A stretch of DNA of 15,028 bases from Thermoplasmatota archaeon (GTDB lineage: Archaea > Thermoplasmatota > E2 > DHVEG-1): the NCBI GenBank assembly GCA_030612095.1, contig JAUWOO010000027.1, positions 1 to 15,028 on the forward strand, read 5' to 3'. Within the stretch, counting starts at the first letter, position 1. Each line of letters begins with the position of its first letter. A program made the position numbers and the translations under genes. The notes below the pieces were generated by a model that worked only from the letters and a program-made list of their open reading frames with translations, ran no database searches and had not been told where the DNA came from. Of this stretch, positions 6,036-13,824 are shown one piece after another.

Positions 6036-7130
6036 ATGGCAGGAGAGGGAAGTAATAAAAGTGTGTATTATGCAAAAACTTCAGATGACTGGAAGCTTGC
6101 AATAAAACGATATCAGCCGATCGGAAGAAAATCAAAATATCCTGTTGTATTATGCCACGGTTTTGCAGCAAATAGTTATAGTGTAGATTTTGGCTTAGAA
6201 GATACTGACGAGTGGCATCAATATAGCTTAGCTGCTTACCTCTCAAAAGGCGGGAACGGAAAATTAAAGTTTGATGTTTGGGTACCAGAACTTCGAGGAA
6301 GAAACGAAAGTCAAACGTTTGATCCAGACACATATCCTGAAAAATACAACTGGTGTCTAGATGATTATGTTGATAAAGATATACCAGCAATTATATCATG
6401 TATAAAAAGAGAATATCGCAAGGAAAAAAAACGTGCATCCAAGGTTTTATGGGTTGGAAAAAGCATGGGCGGAATGCTTGCATATGCATATGGCCAAACG
6501 CACGCTGGAAGAAGAAACTTAAAAGGAGTTGTAACCTTAGGATCACCAAGTAAATTTGACTATAGCAGCCCTGGATTCAAATTCTTCTCTCCGGTGCTCC
6601 CACGCAATATATTATCAGGACCTTTGAATCTAGCCAGGCAATTGAAAAAAGTGAACGGAACAGCGGTTTATGATATGATTATTGAGAGTTTTGCAAATAA
6701 GCACAACATGGAAAAAAGGATTGTGGATGAATATCTAAGGACAGGTTTTAATAATGATGTTTCGGTGAAGGTTTTTAAACAATTTGCAATTTTTTTACGG
6801 CATGGAATATTTTGCCGTTATCCGGCCTACCCTTGGCTTTTTGATCTCAGTAAAAAGATAAAATTTTTAAAAAAGCGATTTTCTCCATATAATTATACTG
6901 AAAATTTTGATAATTTCAAAACCCCTTTGTATGTTGTTGCTGGGGGAAAAGATAAAATCGCTCATCCTGATGATGTCATTGGAGTGGTAGATCATGTTGG
7001 CTCCCGATGGGCCGATGGGGAAATTATTCCTGAGTACGGACACCTTGATTTGAATCTAGGAAAAAATGCAAAACGTGATGTGTATCCCGTGGTTCAAAGA
7101 GAGTTAATCAAAATAAGTCGAAGGTTATGA
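6036..7130 (+). CDS. Alpha/beta hydrolase, lysosomal acid lipase-like
   Basis: This 364-residue probable esterase or lipase has the oxyanion segment HGFAANS (41-47), nucleophile elbow GKSMGG with Ser143, acid Asp306 in GGKDKIA and His336 in YGHLDL. A cap region (about 175-285) lies between strand and acid. VPELRGRN and the LDDYVDKDIPAII stretch (108-120) are typical of the lysosomal acid lipase/PHA-synthase-related branch. No signal peptide is visible, so it is probably cytosolic. The ATG has GGGG six to ten bases upstream. Substrate is unknown: acyl lipids or polyhydroxyalkanoate-like polymers are possibilities. It appears monocistronic, convergent with the small zinc protein gene. Confidence 0.82.
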   Translation: MAGEGSNKSVYYAKTSDDWKLAIKRYQPIGRKSKYPVVLCHGFAANSYSVDFGLEDTDEWHQYSLAAYLSKGGNGKLKFDVWVPELRGRNESQTFDPDTYPEKYNWCLDDYVDKDIPAIISCIKREYRKEKKRASKVLWVGKSMGGMLAYAYGQTHAGRRNLKGVVTLGSPSKFDYSSPGFKFFSPVLPRNILSGPLNLARQLKKVNGTAVYDMIIESFANKHNMEKRIVDEYLRTGFNNDVSVKVFKQFAIFLRHGIFCRYPAYPWLFDLSKKIKFLKKRFSPYNYTENFDNFKTPLYVVAGGKDKIAHPDDVIGVVDHVGSRWADGEIIPEYGHLDLNLGKNAKRDVYPVVQRELIKISRRL

Positions 7131-7166
7131 AATCTCATTCATTCGTAAATCTAGACGAGGAATGAC

Positions 7167-7174
7167 AAAAAAAA
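7167..7174 (-). terminator. T-tract terminator of the small zinc protein gene
   Basis: A run of eight T on the minus strand lies about 16 bases after the stop at 7190, fitting archaeal T-tract termination. The hydrolase ends on the other side at 7130. Confidence 0.45.
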
Positions 7175-7189
7175 TTATCGATTTTAGAA

Positions 7190-7360
7190 TTAACTGGTTT
7201 GGGGAAATATAGGAGAGGGGTGCATGGGAGTAGGTGAAAAATTATGTTTATAGCAGTTGAGACAAATCCAATCGTCACAACAAAAACTGAATGTCAGTTT
7301 ATTTCCAGGCAATGATCTTTTACATATACTACATTTTCTTAGCGTTTCCTTTTTATTCAT
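7190..7360 (-). CDS. Small Cys-rich probable zinc-binding protein
   Basis: The 56-residue product has six cysteines as CxxC (10, 13), CC (27, 28) and CxxC (33, 36), a pattern suited to one zinc site or a small treble-clef/ribbon fold, then a Pro-rich tail. I place the start at ATG 7360, with ATG 7369 as alternative. A very good TATA box (7411-7422) predicts transcription from about 7390, so the further upstream ATG at 7408 would lie outside the mRNA. GGGATGAG precedes the chosen ATG, much like the site in front of the winged-helix gene. Partner and function are unknown. Confidence 0.6.
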   Translation of the reverse strand: MNKKETLRKCSICKRSLPGNKLTFSFCCDDWICLNCYKHNFSPTPMHPSPIFPQTS

Positions 7361-7410
7361 ATCACTCATCCCTACAATGTTATCATTTATCACGCTAATT
7401 TCTAACATTT

Positions 7411-7422
7411 ATTATATTTAAA
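7411..7422 (-). promoter_or_regulatory. Strong TATA box of the small zinc protein gene
   Basis: The minus strand reads TTTAAATATAAT, close to the archaeal consensus. It predicts a start near 7390 and a leader of about 30 bases. Confidence 0.65.
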
Positions 7423-7463
7423 CTTAATCTGTCAAAATGAAAAAGCAATGTTCAAAGGACATG

Positions 7464-7474
7464 TTTTTATATAA
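7464..7474 (+). promoter_or_regulatory. TATA box of the membrane protein gene at 7505
   Basis: TTTTTATATAA sits about 36 bases before ATG 7505. Transcription should start near 7495, leaving almost no leader and making the TTG at 7481 an unlikely start. Confidence 0.6.
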
Positions 7475-7504
7475 CAACACTTGCTTATCACTCGGCGGAA
7501 AGAT

Positions 7505-8599
7505 ATGGCTGGTTCACCTATAGATATAATAATATTTGCTCCACTTGCACCCCTATTTGGTGTAATACTATTCTGGTTCATTCAACTTCTTTTTATCGAA
7601 AGTCAGAAATACCTTCTATCAAAAATAAGACCTAAACATGAACCATTATGTAGATTTACAAATTTTCTTGGAATACTGTTCCAGACAATATGTCATGCAT
7701 TGGGATACACAGTCACAAAAAGTGGCATATCTAGCTTTTACATTAGCATAAACTACGGGAAAGTTGCCCCAAAAAAAGAAAAGAAAGGGATATTTGAATG
7801 GCTATCAAATGGCTTCCTTTTCATAGGTCCTTTCTTCATACCTGCATCTCTACTTCTTATATGTCTTTACTTTCTAATGAGCAGTGGTTTTGATGCATCA
7901 ATCCCGGGAACAGTGATAGGAATAGAATACACCTTTGCGGGACAGATGATAACTTTTGGTACCAATCTATACACATTCTCAGAAGGATTCTTTGGTTTCT
8001 TATCCAACATAGACCTATTACATCCAGCGCACTTTGGATTCGTGCTACTTCTAATATTTATAGGAATGGGCATACGACCAAGTCATATCGGTGAAAAAAA
8101 ACGTGAGAAGGTTGACATGTTGTATGATCTGAAAAACATAAAAGACAATATCCTGCACAAACCACTTTATCTTATTATATTGTTTTTGATGGCGTATGTT
8201 TTATTTTATATATCGCTCCTTCTACAACAGGGGTGGTATGTAGCTCTTTTCTCGATATTAGGGTGGCTATCAATCATAGCCATAGTCTCGATGGTGATTA
8301 CACATATGATCCTATTCCTAATAAGAACAACTGATGAAATACCCGGTTACTGGAAATTTATTCCGTACATAGTGATAATCGTTTCATATGTAGTAATGCG
8401 CTTAGTGTTCTTCTTTTTTCCAGCAGATTTCACAAATAGCACCTCTCTATTAGCAATGATCTTGTCCACACTTTTGTCTGTCATTCTTTTGTTAAAATAC
8501 AAAACCAATAAATTTAAAACCAAAACGCCTATGAAATCATTGAGGAAACGTAAAATAGAGGATGAAACAGATGTACCAAGAAGAATTATTAGAGAATGA
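7505..8599 (+). CDS. Multi-pass membrane protein, possibly a degenerate M50-like family member
   Basis: This 364-residue protein has about eight hydrophobic segments (roughly 6-30, 52-70, 103-125, 175-195, 220-240, 245-273, 284-306, 313-331) and a very basic C-terminal tail. The segment QTICHALGYTV (60-70) followed by a YGKV turn and a Pro-rich helix recalls site-2 protease (M50) topology. However, no HExxH motif is present, so any relation is weak and catalysis unlikely. I use ATG 7505 because of the TATA position. Its end overlaps the next gene (start 8571) by 29 bases, so the two are translated together and may form a membrane complex. Confidence 0.75.
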   Translation: MAGSPIDIIIFAPLAPLFGVILFWFIQLLFIESQKYLLSKIRPKHEPLCRFTNFLGILFQTICHALGYTVTKSGISSFYISINYGKVAPKKEKKGIFEWLSNGFLFIGPFFIPASLLLICLYFLMSSGFDASIPGTVIGIEYTFAGQMITFGTNLYTFSEGFFGFLSNIDLLHPAHFGFVLLLIFIGMGIRPSHIGEKKREKVDMLYDLKNIKDNILHKPLYLIILFLMAYVLFYISLLLQQGWYVALFSILGWLSIIAIVSMVITHMILFLIRTTDEIPGYWKFIPYIVIIVSYVVMRLVFFFFPADFTNSTSLLAMILSTLLSVILLLKYKTNKFKTKTPMKSLRKRKIEDETDVPRRIIRE

Positions 8600-9452
8600 A
8601 ACAATAGAGAAGACCCTCTCCCCCCATCCACTATCATTTATGGGACTTCAATCACTTTGCATATTTTTGATAGTATGGGGTGTACTGATAGGGTGGTTTG
8701 CAAACTTTTCAGAATGGAAGGATGTTTGGTTTGGTAATTATGTTAGTATTATTTTTGCTTGGAGCATTGTCCTGCTAATTGTTGGCGTAATTGCTTCGTT
8801 GCTGACAATTCGATGGCGTATTTTCTTTTTATATCTTGGAGTTGTTGCGGGAGGAATTGGTTTAATCTTTTGGCAAAACTGGCAAGACGGTTCAGGGATT
8901 GTCATCCCATATTACACTACACTTGTATCAATTATCGGTTTCTTAATTGTTGAATTATATCGCCGATCTCATAGATATATAATATCAAATCAACGTATAA
9001 TCTTCAGGGGCGGCGTCTTAACCAAACAAGAAAGAACTCTAAGGTATGACAAGGTTTCAGATATCAACTCAAAACAAGGTATTTTAGGACAAATTTTTGG
9101 CTTTGGAACCATTATTCCAATTAGCCAGTCAGGTTTTGGACTTGGTAGTGACAGTTCTTTTGCTGCGGGGGGCGTACAAGTAGGAGAGAAAAAAGCAAAG
9201 TTCATGGGAATTTTTGGTGGCGGTAAAGAAGTGCAAACTCCACGGGCAAGAAGCTATTATGAACTTCATGGCGTTCACCCATATAAAGATGTTAAAAAAA
9301 TAGTGGAAAGATTAGTACAGGGCAGTGTAATTGTACCTTATCAACAGGAGCAAGTAACATTCCAAAAGGAACAGGTAGACATTCAGAAGCAAATGAGGGA
9401 TCTTCTTAAAAAGCAGACAAAATCCGACGACGGGGAAACATCAAAGGAGTGA
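8571..9452 (+). CDS. Membrane protein with bacterial PH domain (bPH2/DUF304)
   Basis: This 293-residue protein has four membrane segments (about 22-45, 54-80, 83-102, 110-129), then a cytosolic bPH2 (DUF304) domain opening with SHRYIISNQRIIFRGG (133-148) and DKVSDINSKQGILGQIFGFGTI (160-181). The domain contains a Gly-rich insertion (186-219) before closing with HPYKDVKKIVERL. The C terminus (about 256-285) is Gln/Glu-rich and likely coiled coil. ATG 8571 is preceded by GGATGA at good spacing; ATG 8562 is three codons earlier but has no spaced SD. Such proteins are usually scaffold-like membrane proteins of unknown role. It is translationally coupled to the preceding membrane protein. Confidence 0.8.
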   Translation: MYQEELLENETIEKTLSPHPLSFMGLQSLCIFLIVWGVLIGWFANFSEWKDVWFGNYVSIIFAWSIVLLIVGVIASLLTIRWRIFFLYLGVVAGGIGLIFWQNWQDGSGIVIPYYTTLVSIIGFLIVELYRRSHRYIISNQRIIFRGGVLTKQERTLRYDKVSDINSKQGILGQIFGFGTIIPISQSGFGLGSDSSFAAGGVQVGEKKAKFMGIFGGGKEVQTPRARSYYELHGVHPYKDVKKIVERLVQGSVIVPYQQEQVTFQKEQVDIQKQMRDLLKKQTKSDDGETSKE

Positions 9453-9495
9453 TACTAGATTCACGCTATAGGATGGTTACATCGCTACCGTTATG

Positions 9496-9504
9496 TTTAT
9501 AAAA
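9496..9504 (+). promoter_or_regulatory. TATA box of the arginine decarboxylase gene
   Basis: TTTATAAAA is centred 28 bases before ATG 9528, so transcription should begin at or next to the start codon (leaderless mRNA). No clear SD is present. Confidence 0.65.
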
Positions 9505-9527
9505 TGACACTTATTTGAGAGACCACT

Positions 9528-10016
9528 ATGGTACCAAAAAAAGTCTTTTTTACAAAAGGCGTAGGAAAACATCGATACGAGCTGCAATCATTTGAATTAG
9601 CGTTGCGTAGTGCTGGTATCGAGAAATGTAATATTGTTAATGTATCCAGCATTGTTCCACCAGATTGTAAAATTATCCCAAGAGAAAAGGGCATACCTCT
9701 CCTTAAACCTGGACAGATAACATATTGTGTGATGTCCAGAAATAGTACAAGCGAACCAAACAGGTTGGTGGGCGCATCAATAGGTGTTGCCACCCCAAAG
9801 GGAAAAAACGCATATGGGTATATATCTGAGCACCATGGCTTTGGAGAAATCGGTAGGAAATTAAGAGATCATGCTGAAGACCTTGCAGCTACAATGCTTG
9901 CAACTACATTAGGATTAGAGTTTGATCCAGATAAAGCATGGGACGAGAGAAAACAGGAATACAAAATGAGTGGGAGATTCGTACGGACGCTAGGCGTGGA
10001 GCAAACAGCACGGTGA
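9528..10016 (+). CDS. pdaD: Pyruvoyl-dependent arginine decarboxylase
   Basis: This 162-residue protein converts arginine to agmatine, the entry to archaeal polyamine synthesis and to the agmatidine modification of tRNA-Ile. It is made as a proenzyme. The motif NVSSIVPP (38-45) marks self-cleavage between Ser40 and Ser41, the latter becoming the pyruvoyl group. Glu101 in SEHHGFGE matches the catalytic Glu of the Methanocaldococcus enzyme. Length is normal. The gene stands alone behind a TATA box placed for leaderless transcription. The close relatives are trimeric enzymes; no feature suggests a different substrate. Confidence 0.95.
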   Translation: MVPKKVFFTKGVGKHRYELQSFELALRSAGIEKCNIVNVSSIVPPDCKIIPREKGIPLLKPGQITYCVMSRNSTSEPNRLVGASIGVATPKGKNAYGYISEHHGFGEIGRKLRDHAEDLAATMLATTLGLEFDPDKAWDERKQEYKMSGRFVRTLGVEQTAR

Positions 10017-10022
10017 GATAAA

Positions 10023-10063
10023 AACGGCCTATGGACAACCGTTCTCGCTGCAGCAGTCTTTTT
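10023..10063 (+). terminator. Possible terminator after the arginine decarboxylase gene
   Basis: A short stem AACGG/CCGTT (10023-10027 and 10039-10043) is followed by a GCTGCAGC palindrome and a T5 run at 10059-10063. The gap to the next gene is otherwise AT-rich and empty. Weak evidence. Confidence 0.3.
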
Positions 10064-10163
10064 AGAGGGCTAAGAATTTGGATAACAGAAAGTGTGTTTT
10101 CGTATAATCTTAAAATTCGTGTAAAAATATAATCTTTCTGGTTTTTTGTATGAATATGTAAGG

Positions 10164-10172
10164 TTTTTAATA
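10164..10172 (+). promoter_or_regulatory. TATA box of the phosphoenolpyruvate synthase gene
   Basis: TTTTTAATA is centred 29 bases before ATG 10197, again the spacing of a leaderless or nearly leaderless transcript. Confidence 0.55.
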
Positions 10173-10196
10173 CATGTTAATTGATGTCAACCTAAC

Positions 10197-12638
10197 ATGC
10201 CCTCGTGGTCTGAAGGAAAAGATGGCTCTATGGAAGAAGTAGAAGTATTTGTGAAATGGTTTGAAGATTTGCGAATTGAAGACGTGCCATCGGTTGGTGG
10301 GAAAAATGCATCTCTTGGAGAGATGATAAGAAATCTTGGTGAGAAAGGCGTTAATGTTCCGTCTGGTTTTGCAATCACAGCTTATGCCTATAAATATATG
10401 ATCGAGAAGGCAGGAATTGATGTGAAAATCAGAGAAATCCTTTCTGATCTCAATACCCATGATGTTCACAATCTTGCTGAGCGTGGGCAAAAGATAAGGG
10501 ATCTTATCAGAAGCACCCCAATACCCCATGAACTAGAAGAAGACATCCGTAGACATTATCGGGAGATGGAGAGTCGTTATGGCCAAAATGTCGATGTTGC
10601 AGTAAGGAGTAGCGCAACTGCAGAAGATCTCCCCAATGCAAGTTTTGCAGGCCAACAGGAAACCTATCTAAATGTTAGAGGAGAGGATCACCTTTTAGAA
10701 AAGACAAGGGACTGCTTTGCCTCACTTTTCACAAATAGAGCAATATCATATAGAACGGACAAAGACTTTGATCATTTCGACGTATATCTTTCAGTCGGCG
10801 TGCAAAAGATGGTTCGTTCTGACCTAGCATCATCTGGCGTTATGTTTTCCATTGATACAGAAAGTGGATTCGAGTCTGCCGTATATATCACCGGTGCATA
10901 TGGCTTAGGAGAAAACGTCGTACAAGGTGCAGTGAATCCAGACCAGTTTTATGTTTTTAAACCAACACTCAAGAAAGGGTTTAGGCCAATTGTTGAGAAA
11001 AAAATAGGCTCAAAAGAGAAACGTATGATATACGGAGAGAGGGAAACTGAACAGCAAGAGGTTAGCAAGGAAGATAGAAATAAATTTGTAATCTCAGATG
11101 ATGAAATACTAAAACTGGCTAATTGGGCATGCATTATCGAAGAACATTATCAAAAACCAATGGATATTGAATGGGCAAAAGATGGGCAAACCGGTGAACT
11201 TTTTATTGTTCAAGCACGACCTGAAACTGTTCATTCCCAGAAGAACTTAGCGATATTGCAGACATATGTTCTTGAGGAAGATGGTAAATTACTTGTAGAA
11301 GGAGAAGCGGTCGGCACTAAAATCGGTCAAGGAGAAGTAAATGTAATTGAGAATGCAAGAGATATTGGAAGATTCCAAAGGGGACAAGTGCTTGTCACAG
11401 ATATGACCGATCCCGATTGGGAGCCCATAATGAAGATAGCAGGAGCGATAGTGACAAATAGAGGTGGCCGCACATGTCACGCAGCAATAATTTCCAGAGA
11501 GCTTGGCATTCCTTGCGTTATCGGCACGGGAGATGGTACATCAAGAATCCAAAGTGGATCGCACATAACTATTGATTGTTCCGAAGGTATTGGTAAAATA
11601 TATGACGGTTTATTGAAATACAGAGTTGATGAAATCCAACTGGATAATCTACCAGACACCAAAACACAGATTATGATGAATGTTGGAGTACCTGAGAAGG
11701 CATTCCAACAGGGGCAAATACCAAGTAGCGGCGTTGGACTTGCAAGAGAGGAATTCATCATAAACTCCCATATTGGTATCCATCCACTTGCATTGCTTGA
11801 ATACAATCAATTAAGGGAAAGAATGCATGAGGATCCGAAGATAGCAGAGGTAATCCAAAAGATTGATGAGAGAAGTGTTGGATATGAAGACAAGGTAGAA
11901 TTCTTTGTTGACACGCTTGCAAGAGGCATAGCAAAGATCGCATCTGGTTTTTATCCAAATGATGTAATTGTACGCATGTCTGATTTTAAGACCAATGAAT
12001 ATGCAAATCTTATCGGCGGATACCTCTACGAACCTTTAGAACATAATCCAATGATAGGGTGGAGAGGTGCTTCAAGATATTATGATGAAAAATTCAAGCC
12101 AGCGTTTGGTCTAGAATGCAGAGCCTTAAAAAAAGCTAGGAATGAAATGGGACTTACAAACATAAAACCCATGATCCCGTTTTGTAGGACTCCAGACGAA
12201 GGGCGTAAAGTTATTGAGGTGATGAACGAGTTTGGGTTAAGACAAGGAGAAAATGGCCTTGAAGTATATGTAATGTGTGAGATACCATCAAATGTAGTTG
12301 TTGCAGATCAATTTGCAGACATATTTGATGGTTTTAGCATTGGGTCAAATGATTTAACACAACTTACACTTGGCCTTGATAGAGATTCTGAGCTTGTTGC
12401 ACATATTTTCGATGAGAGAAACGATGCAGTAAAACGCCTAGTTGCTCAAGTGATTAATACTGCACACAACCATAACCCTAGAAGAAAAGTCGGCATTTGT
12501 GGGCAAGCACCCTCCGATTTTCCCGAGTTTGCAGAATTTCTTGTTGAATGTGGCATTGACAGTATATCTCTAAATCCAGACACGGTTGTAAAAACGAGGT
12601 TGAAAATAGCTGAAACAGAAGCGCGACTTGGAAGATAA
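10197..12638 (+). CDS. ppsA: Phosphoenolpyruvate synthase (pyruvate, water dikinase)
   Basis: This 813-residue enzyme makes phosphoenolpyruvate from pyruvate and ATP, releasing AMP and phosphate, the entry to gluconeogenesis. The order is complete. The N-terminal ATP-grasp domain has VGGKNASLGEM (33-43), RSSATAEDLPNASFAGQQ (137-154) and DIEW...VQARPET. The swivelling domain has GGRTCHA with phospho-accepting His428. The C-terminal barrel ends in EIPSN, GSNDLTQLTLGLDRD and GICGQAPSD with the proton-donor Cys768. ATG 10197 fits the TATA spacing; ATG 10230, preceded by an AAGGA-like stretch, would trim 11 residues to a more usual N terminus. It appears monocistronic. Confidence 0.95.
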   Translation: MPSWSEGKDGSMEEVEVFVKWFEDLRIEDVPSVGGKNASLGEMIRNLGEKGVNVPSGFAITAYAYKYMIEKAGIDVKIREILSDLNTHDVHNLAERGQKIRDLIRSTPIPHELEEDIRRHYREMESRYGQNVDVAVRSSATAEDLPNASFAGQQETYLNVRGEDHLLEKTRDCFASLFTNRAISYRTDKDFDHFDVYLSVGVQKMVRSDLASSGVMFSIDTESGFESAVYITGAYGLGENVVQGAVNPDQFYVFKPTLKKGFRPIVEKKIGSKEKRMIYGERETEQQEVSKEDRNKFVISDDEILKLANWACIIEEHYQKPMDIEWAKDGQTGELFIVQARPETVHSQKNLAILQTYVLEEDGKLLVEGEAVGTKIGQGEVNVIENARDIGRFQRGQVLVTDMTDPDWEPIMKIAGAIVTNRGGRTCHAAIISRELGIPCVIGTGDGTSRIQSGSHITIDCSEGIGKIYDGLLKYRVDEIQLDNLPDTKTQIMMNVGVPEKAFQQGQIPSSGVGLAREEFIINSHIGIHPLALLEYNQLRERMHEDPKIAEVIQKIDERSVGYEDKVEFFVDTLARGIAKIASGFYPNDVIVRMSDFKTNEYANLIGGYLYEPLEHNPMIGWRGASRYYDEKFKPAFGLECRALKKARNEMGLTNIKPMIPFCRTPDEGRKVIEVMNEFGLRQGENGLEVYVMCEIPSNVVVADQFADIFDGFSIGSNDLTQLTLGLDRDSELVAHIFDERNDAVKRLVAQVINTAHNHNPRRKVGICGQAPSDFPEFAEFLVECGIDSISLNPDTVVKTRLKIAETEARLGR

Positions 12639-12663
12639 AAAATATCAAATCAAATATTTTTTT
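12637..12663 (+). terminator. A/T-only hairpin and T tract after the PEP synthase gene
   Basis: AAAAAATAT (12637-12645) pairs with ATATTTTTT (12654-12662) across an 8-base loop, and the stem runs into a T7 run. It begins within the TAA stop codon. A plausible archaeal terminator. Confidence 0.5.
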
Positions 12664-12737
12664 CCTTCCAAATATTCTTTATTTCTTTTGTGGTAGCTAT
12701 CTGAAAAGTTTTAGTAGTTTGACTGGTTTGTGAACCC

Positions 12738-13340
12738 ATGGACATCATCCCACTGATTTATCTAAAAAAAGGAAAAATAATGGTAGAGCAAGAAGAATAT
12801 CGCCTACCTTTCAATAAAATTTTAGAACAAGTTGACAAAGATGTAAATATCTATGTTTTAGATACAGACGGAATAGAAAAAGATAAGCCTAATCTCTGTT
12901 TATATCAGAAGTTGTCGAAATCTCATGCCCTCTGGGTTGATACTGGCCCTCGCGTTCTTGGCGATATTGTCGATGTTATTATGGCAGGTGCAACCAACAT
13001 AACGGTAAGAAAGAATCTATGGCATGAATTAGATGTTTCAAGCATAAAAGAGATTACTGAAAATAAGATTTATGCTAGTGTTGGTCTTAAACATCAAGGA
13101 GATCACGATACAGAAATATTTCCATTTTATGATGTCGATGGATTGGTCATTTTCGATGGAAAAAATCAAGTGGAAAGAGATTTCAAATATGGGAGTTTTC
13201 TAAAAAATTTATGTATAAAACATGAAGTATATGCTTACGAGCGCGACCCGAAAAACATCAATTATTGGAAAAATCTGGGGATCACAGGACTATTGGTAGA
13301 TATTAGTAAAATAAAGGAGTTTAAGAAAAATGAATTCTGA
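12738..13340 (+). CDS. HisA-related TIM-barrel protein lacking the expected catalytic aspartates
   Basis: This 200-residue protein belongs to the archaeal family related to proFAR isomerase (HisA). The start IIPLIYLKKGK aligns with the HisA start IPAIDLxxGK, and VLDTDGIEKDKPN, ALWVDTGPR and IMAGATNITVR follow in barrel order. The protein is shorter than HisA (about 240). The first catalytic Asp is Tyr8 here, and the second (in HisA SLDTRGG) appears to be Gly116 in SVGLKHQG. It is therefore unlikely to isomerise proFAR, and no other his gene is near. ATG 12738 lies about 27 bases after a TTTTAGTA TATA-like box. It overlaps the DUF2240 gene by 11 bases, suggesting joint function. Confidence 0.75.
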   Translation: MDIIPLIYLKKGKIMVEQEEYRLPFNKILEQVDKDVNIYVLDTDGIEKDKPNLCLYQKLSKSHALWVDTGPRVLGDIVDVIMAGATNITVRKNLWHELDVSSIKEITENKIYASVGLKHQGDHDTEIFPFYDVDGLVIFDGKNQVERDFKYGSFLKNLCIKHEVYAYERDPKNINYWKNLGITGLLVDISKIKEFKKNEF

Positions 13341-13824
13341 AATAAAAATCATTATTTCTTTTTTGTTTAAACGCAGCGGAAAAGAAGAGTTGACTGAATC
13401 TGAGCTCTACCTTCCCCTTTCGATGGATTTAAAATGGTTTTCTCCAAAAGAGGCGAAAGATTTTGTAAACTTAGCATTACTGCAAAATTTCTTGATCAAA
13501 AAGGGATACCAGATTAAGCCGAATTTCGACTATAAAAAAATCGCGGTACCTGTGGGTTTTTATCCGTCAAAACAAACATTTGAAGGGGAGAAAGACAAGG
13601 TAAAAGAAGAAAGACAAGACGTGGTGAAATCAATTATAGGCCAGATTATCGAAAAAACTGAGCAGGATGAACAGAGTGTTTTTGAGGAAATTAAAGAGGC
13701 AGCTAACAAGAGAAACATCTCTTTAGAGGTTGCAGCATTATTGGTCAGCAAAAAATATGATATCGTTGTTAGTGCTTTTTTTGATCAAGTTGAAGACAAG
13801 ATATTCATAGAAAATGCAGAATGA
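13330..13824 (+). CDS. DUF2240 family protein
   Basis: This 164-residue protein matches the archaeal DUF2240 family: PLSMDLKWFSPKEAKDF (29-45), KPNFDYKKIAVPVGF (63-77) and a charged helical C-terminal half (about 85-164). The N-terminal half resembles a winged helix. No function is established to my knowledge. GGAG (13316-13319) lies 10 bases before the ATG, inside the end of the HisA-like gene with which it overlaps. Its own 3' end overlaps the convergent DUF112 gene by 20 bases. Confidence 0.8.
   Translation: MNSEIKIIISFLFKRSGKEELTESELYLPLSMDLKWFSPKEAKDFVNLALLQNFLIKKGYQIKPNFDYKKIAVPVGFYPSKQTFEGEKDKVKEERQDVVKSIIGQIIEKTEQDEQSVFEEIKEAANKRNISLEVAALLVSKKYDIVVSAFFDQVEDKIFIENAE

Noticed and set aside
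5968..6390. 140-residue minus-strand open frame over the hydrolase start
   Set aside because: No recognisable motif or ribosome site, and it overlaps a hydrolase with an intact catalytic triad.
7135..7165. Short inverted repeat TCATTC/GAATGA after the hydrolase
   Set aside because: The only neighbouring run is A on the + strand, so it does not form a hairpin-T terminator for the hydrolase.
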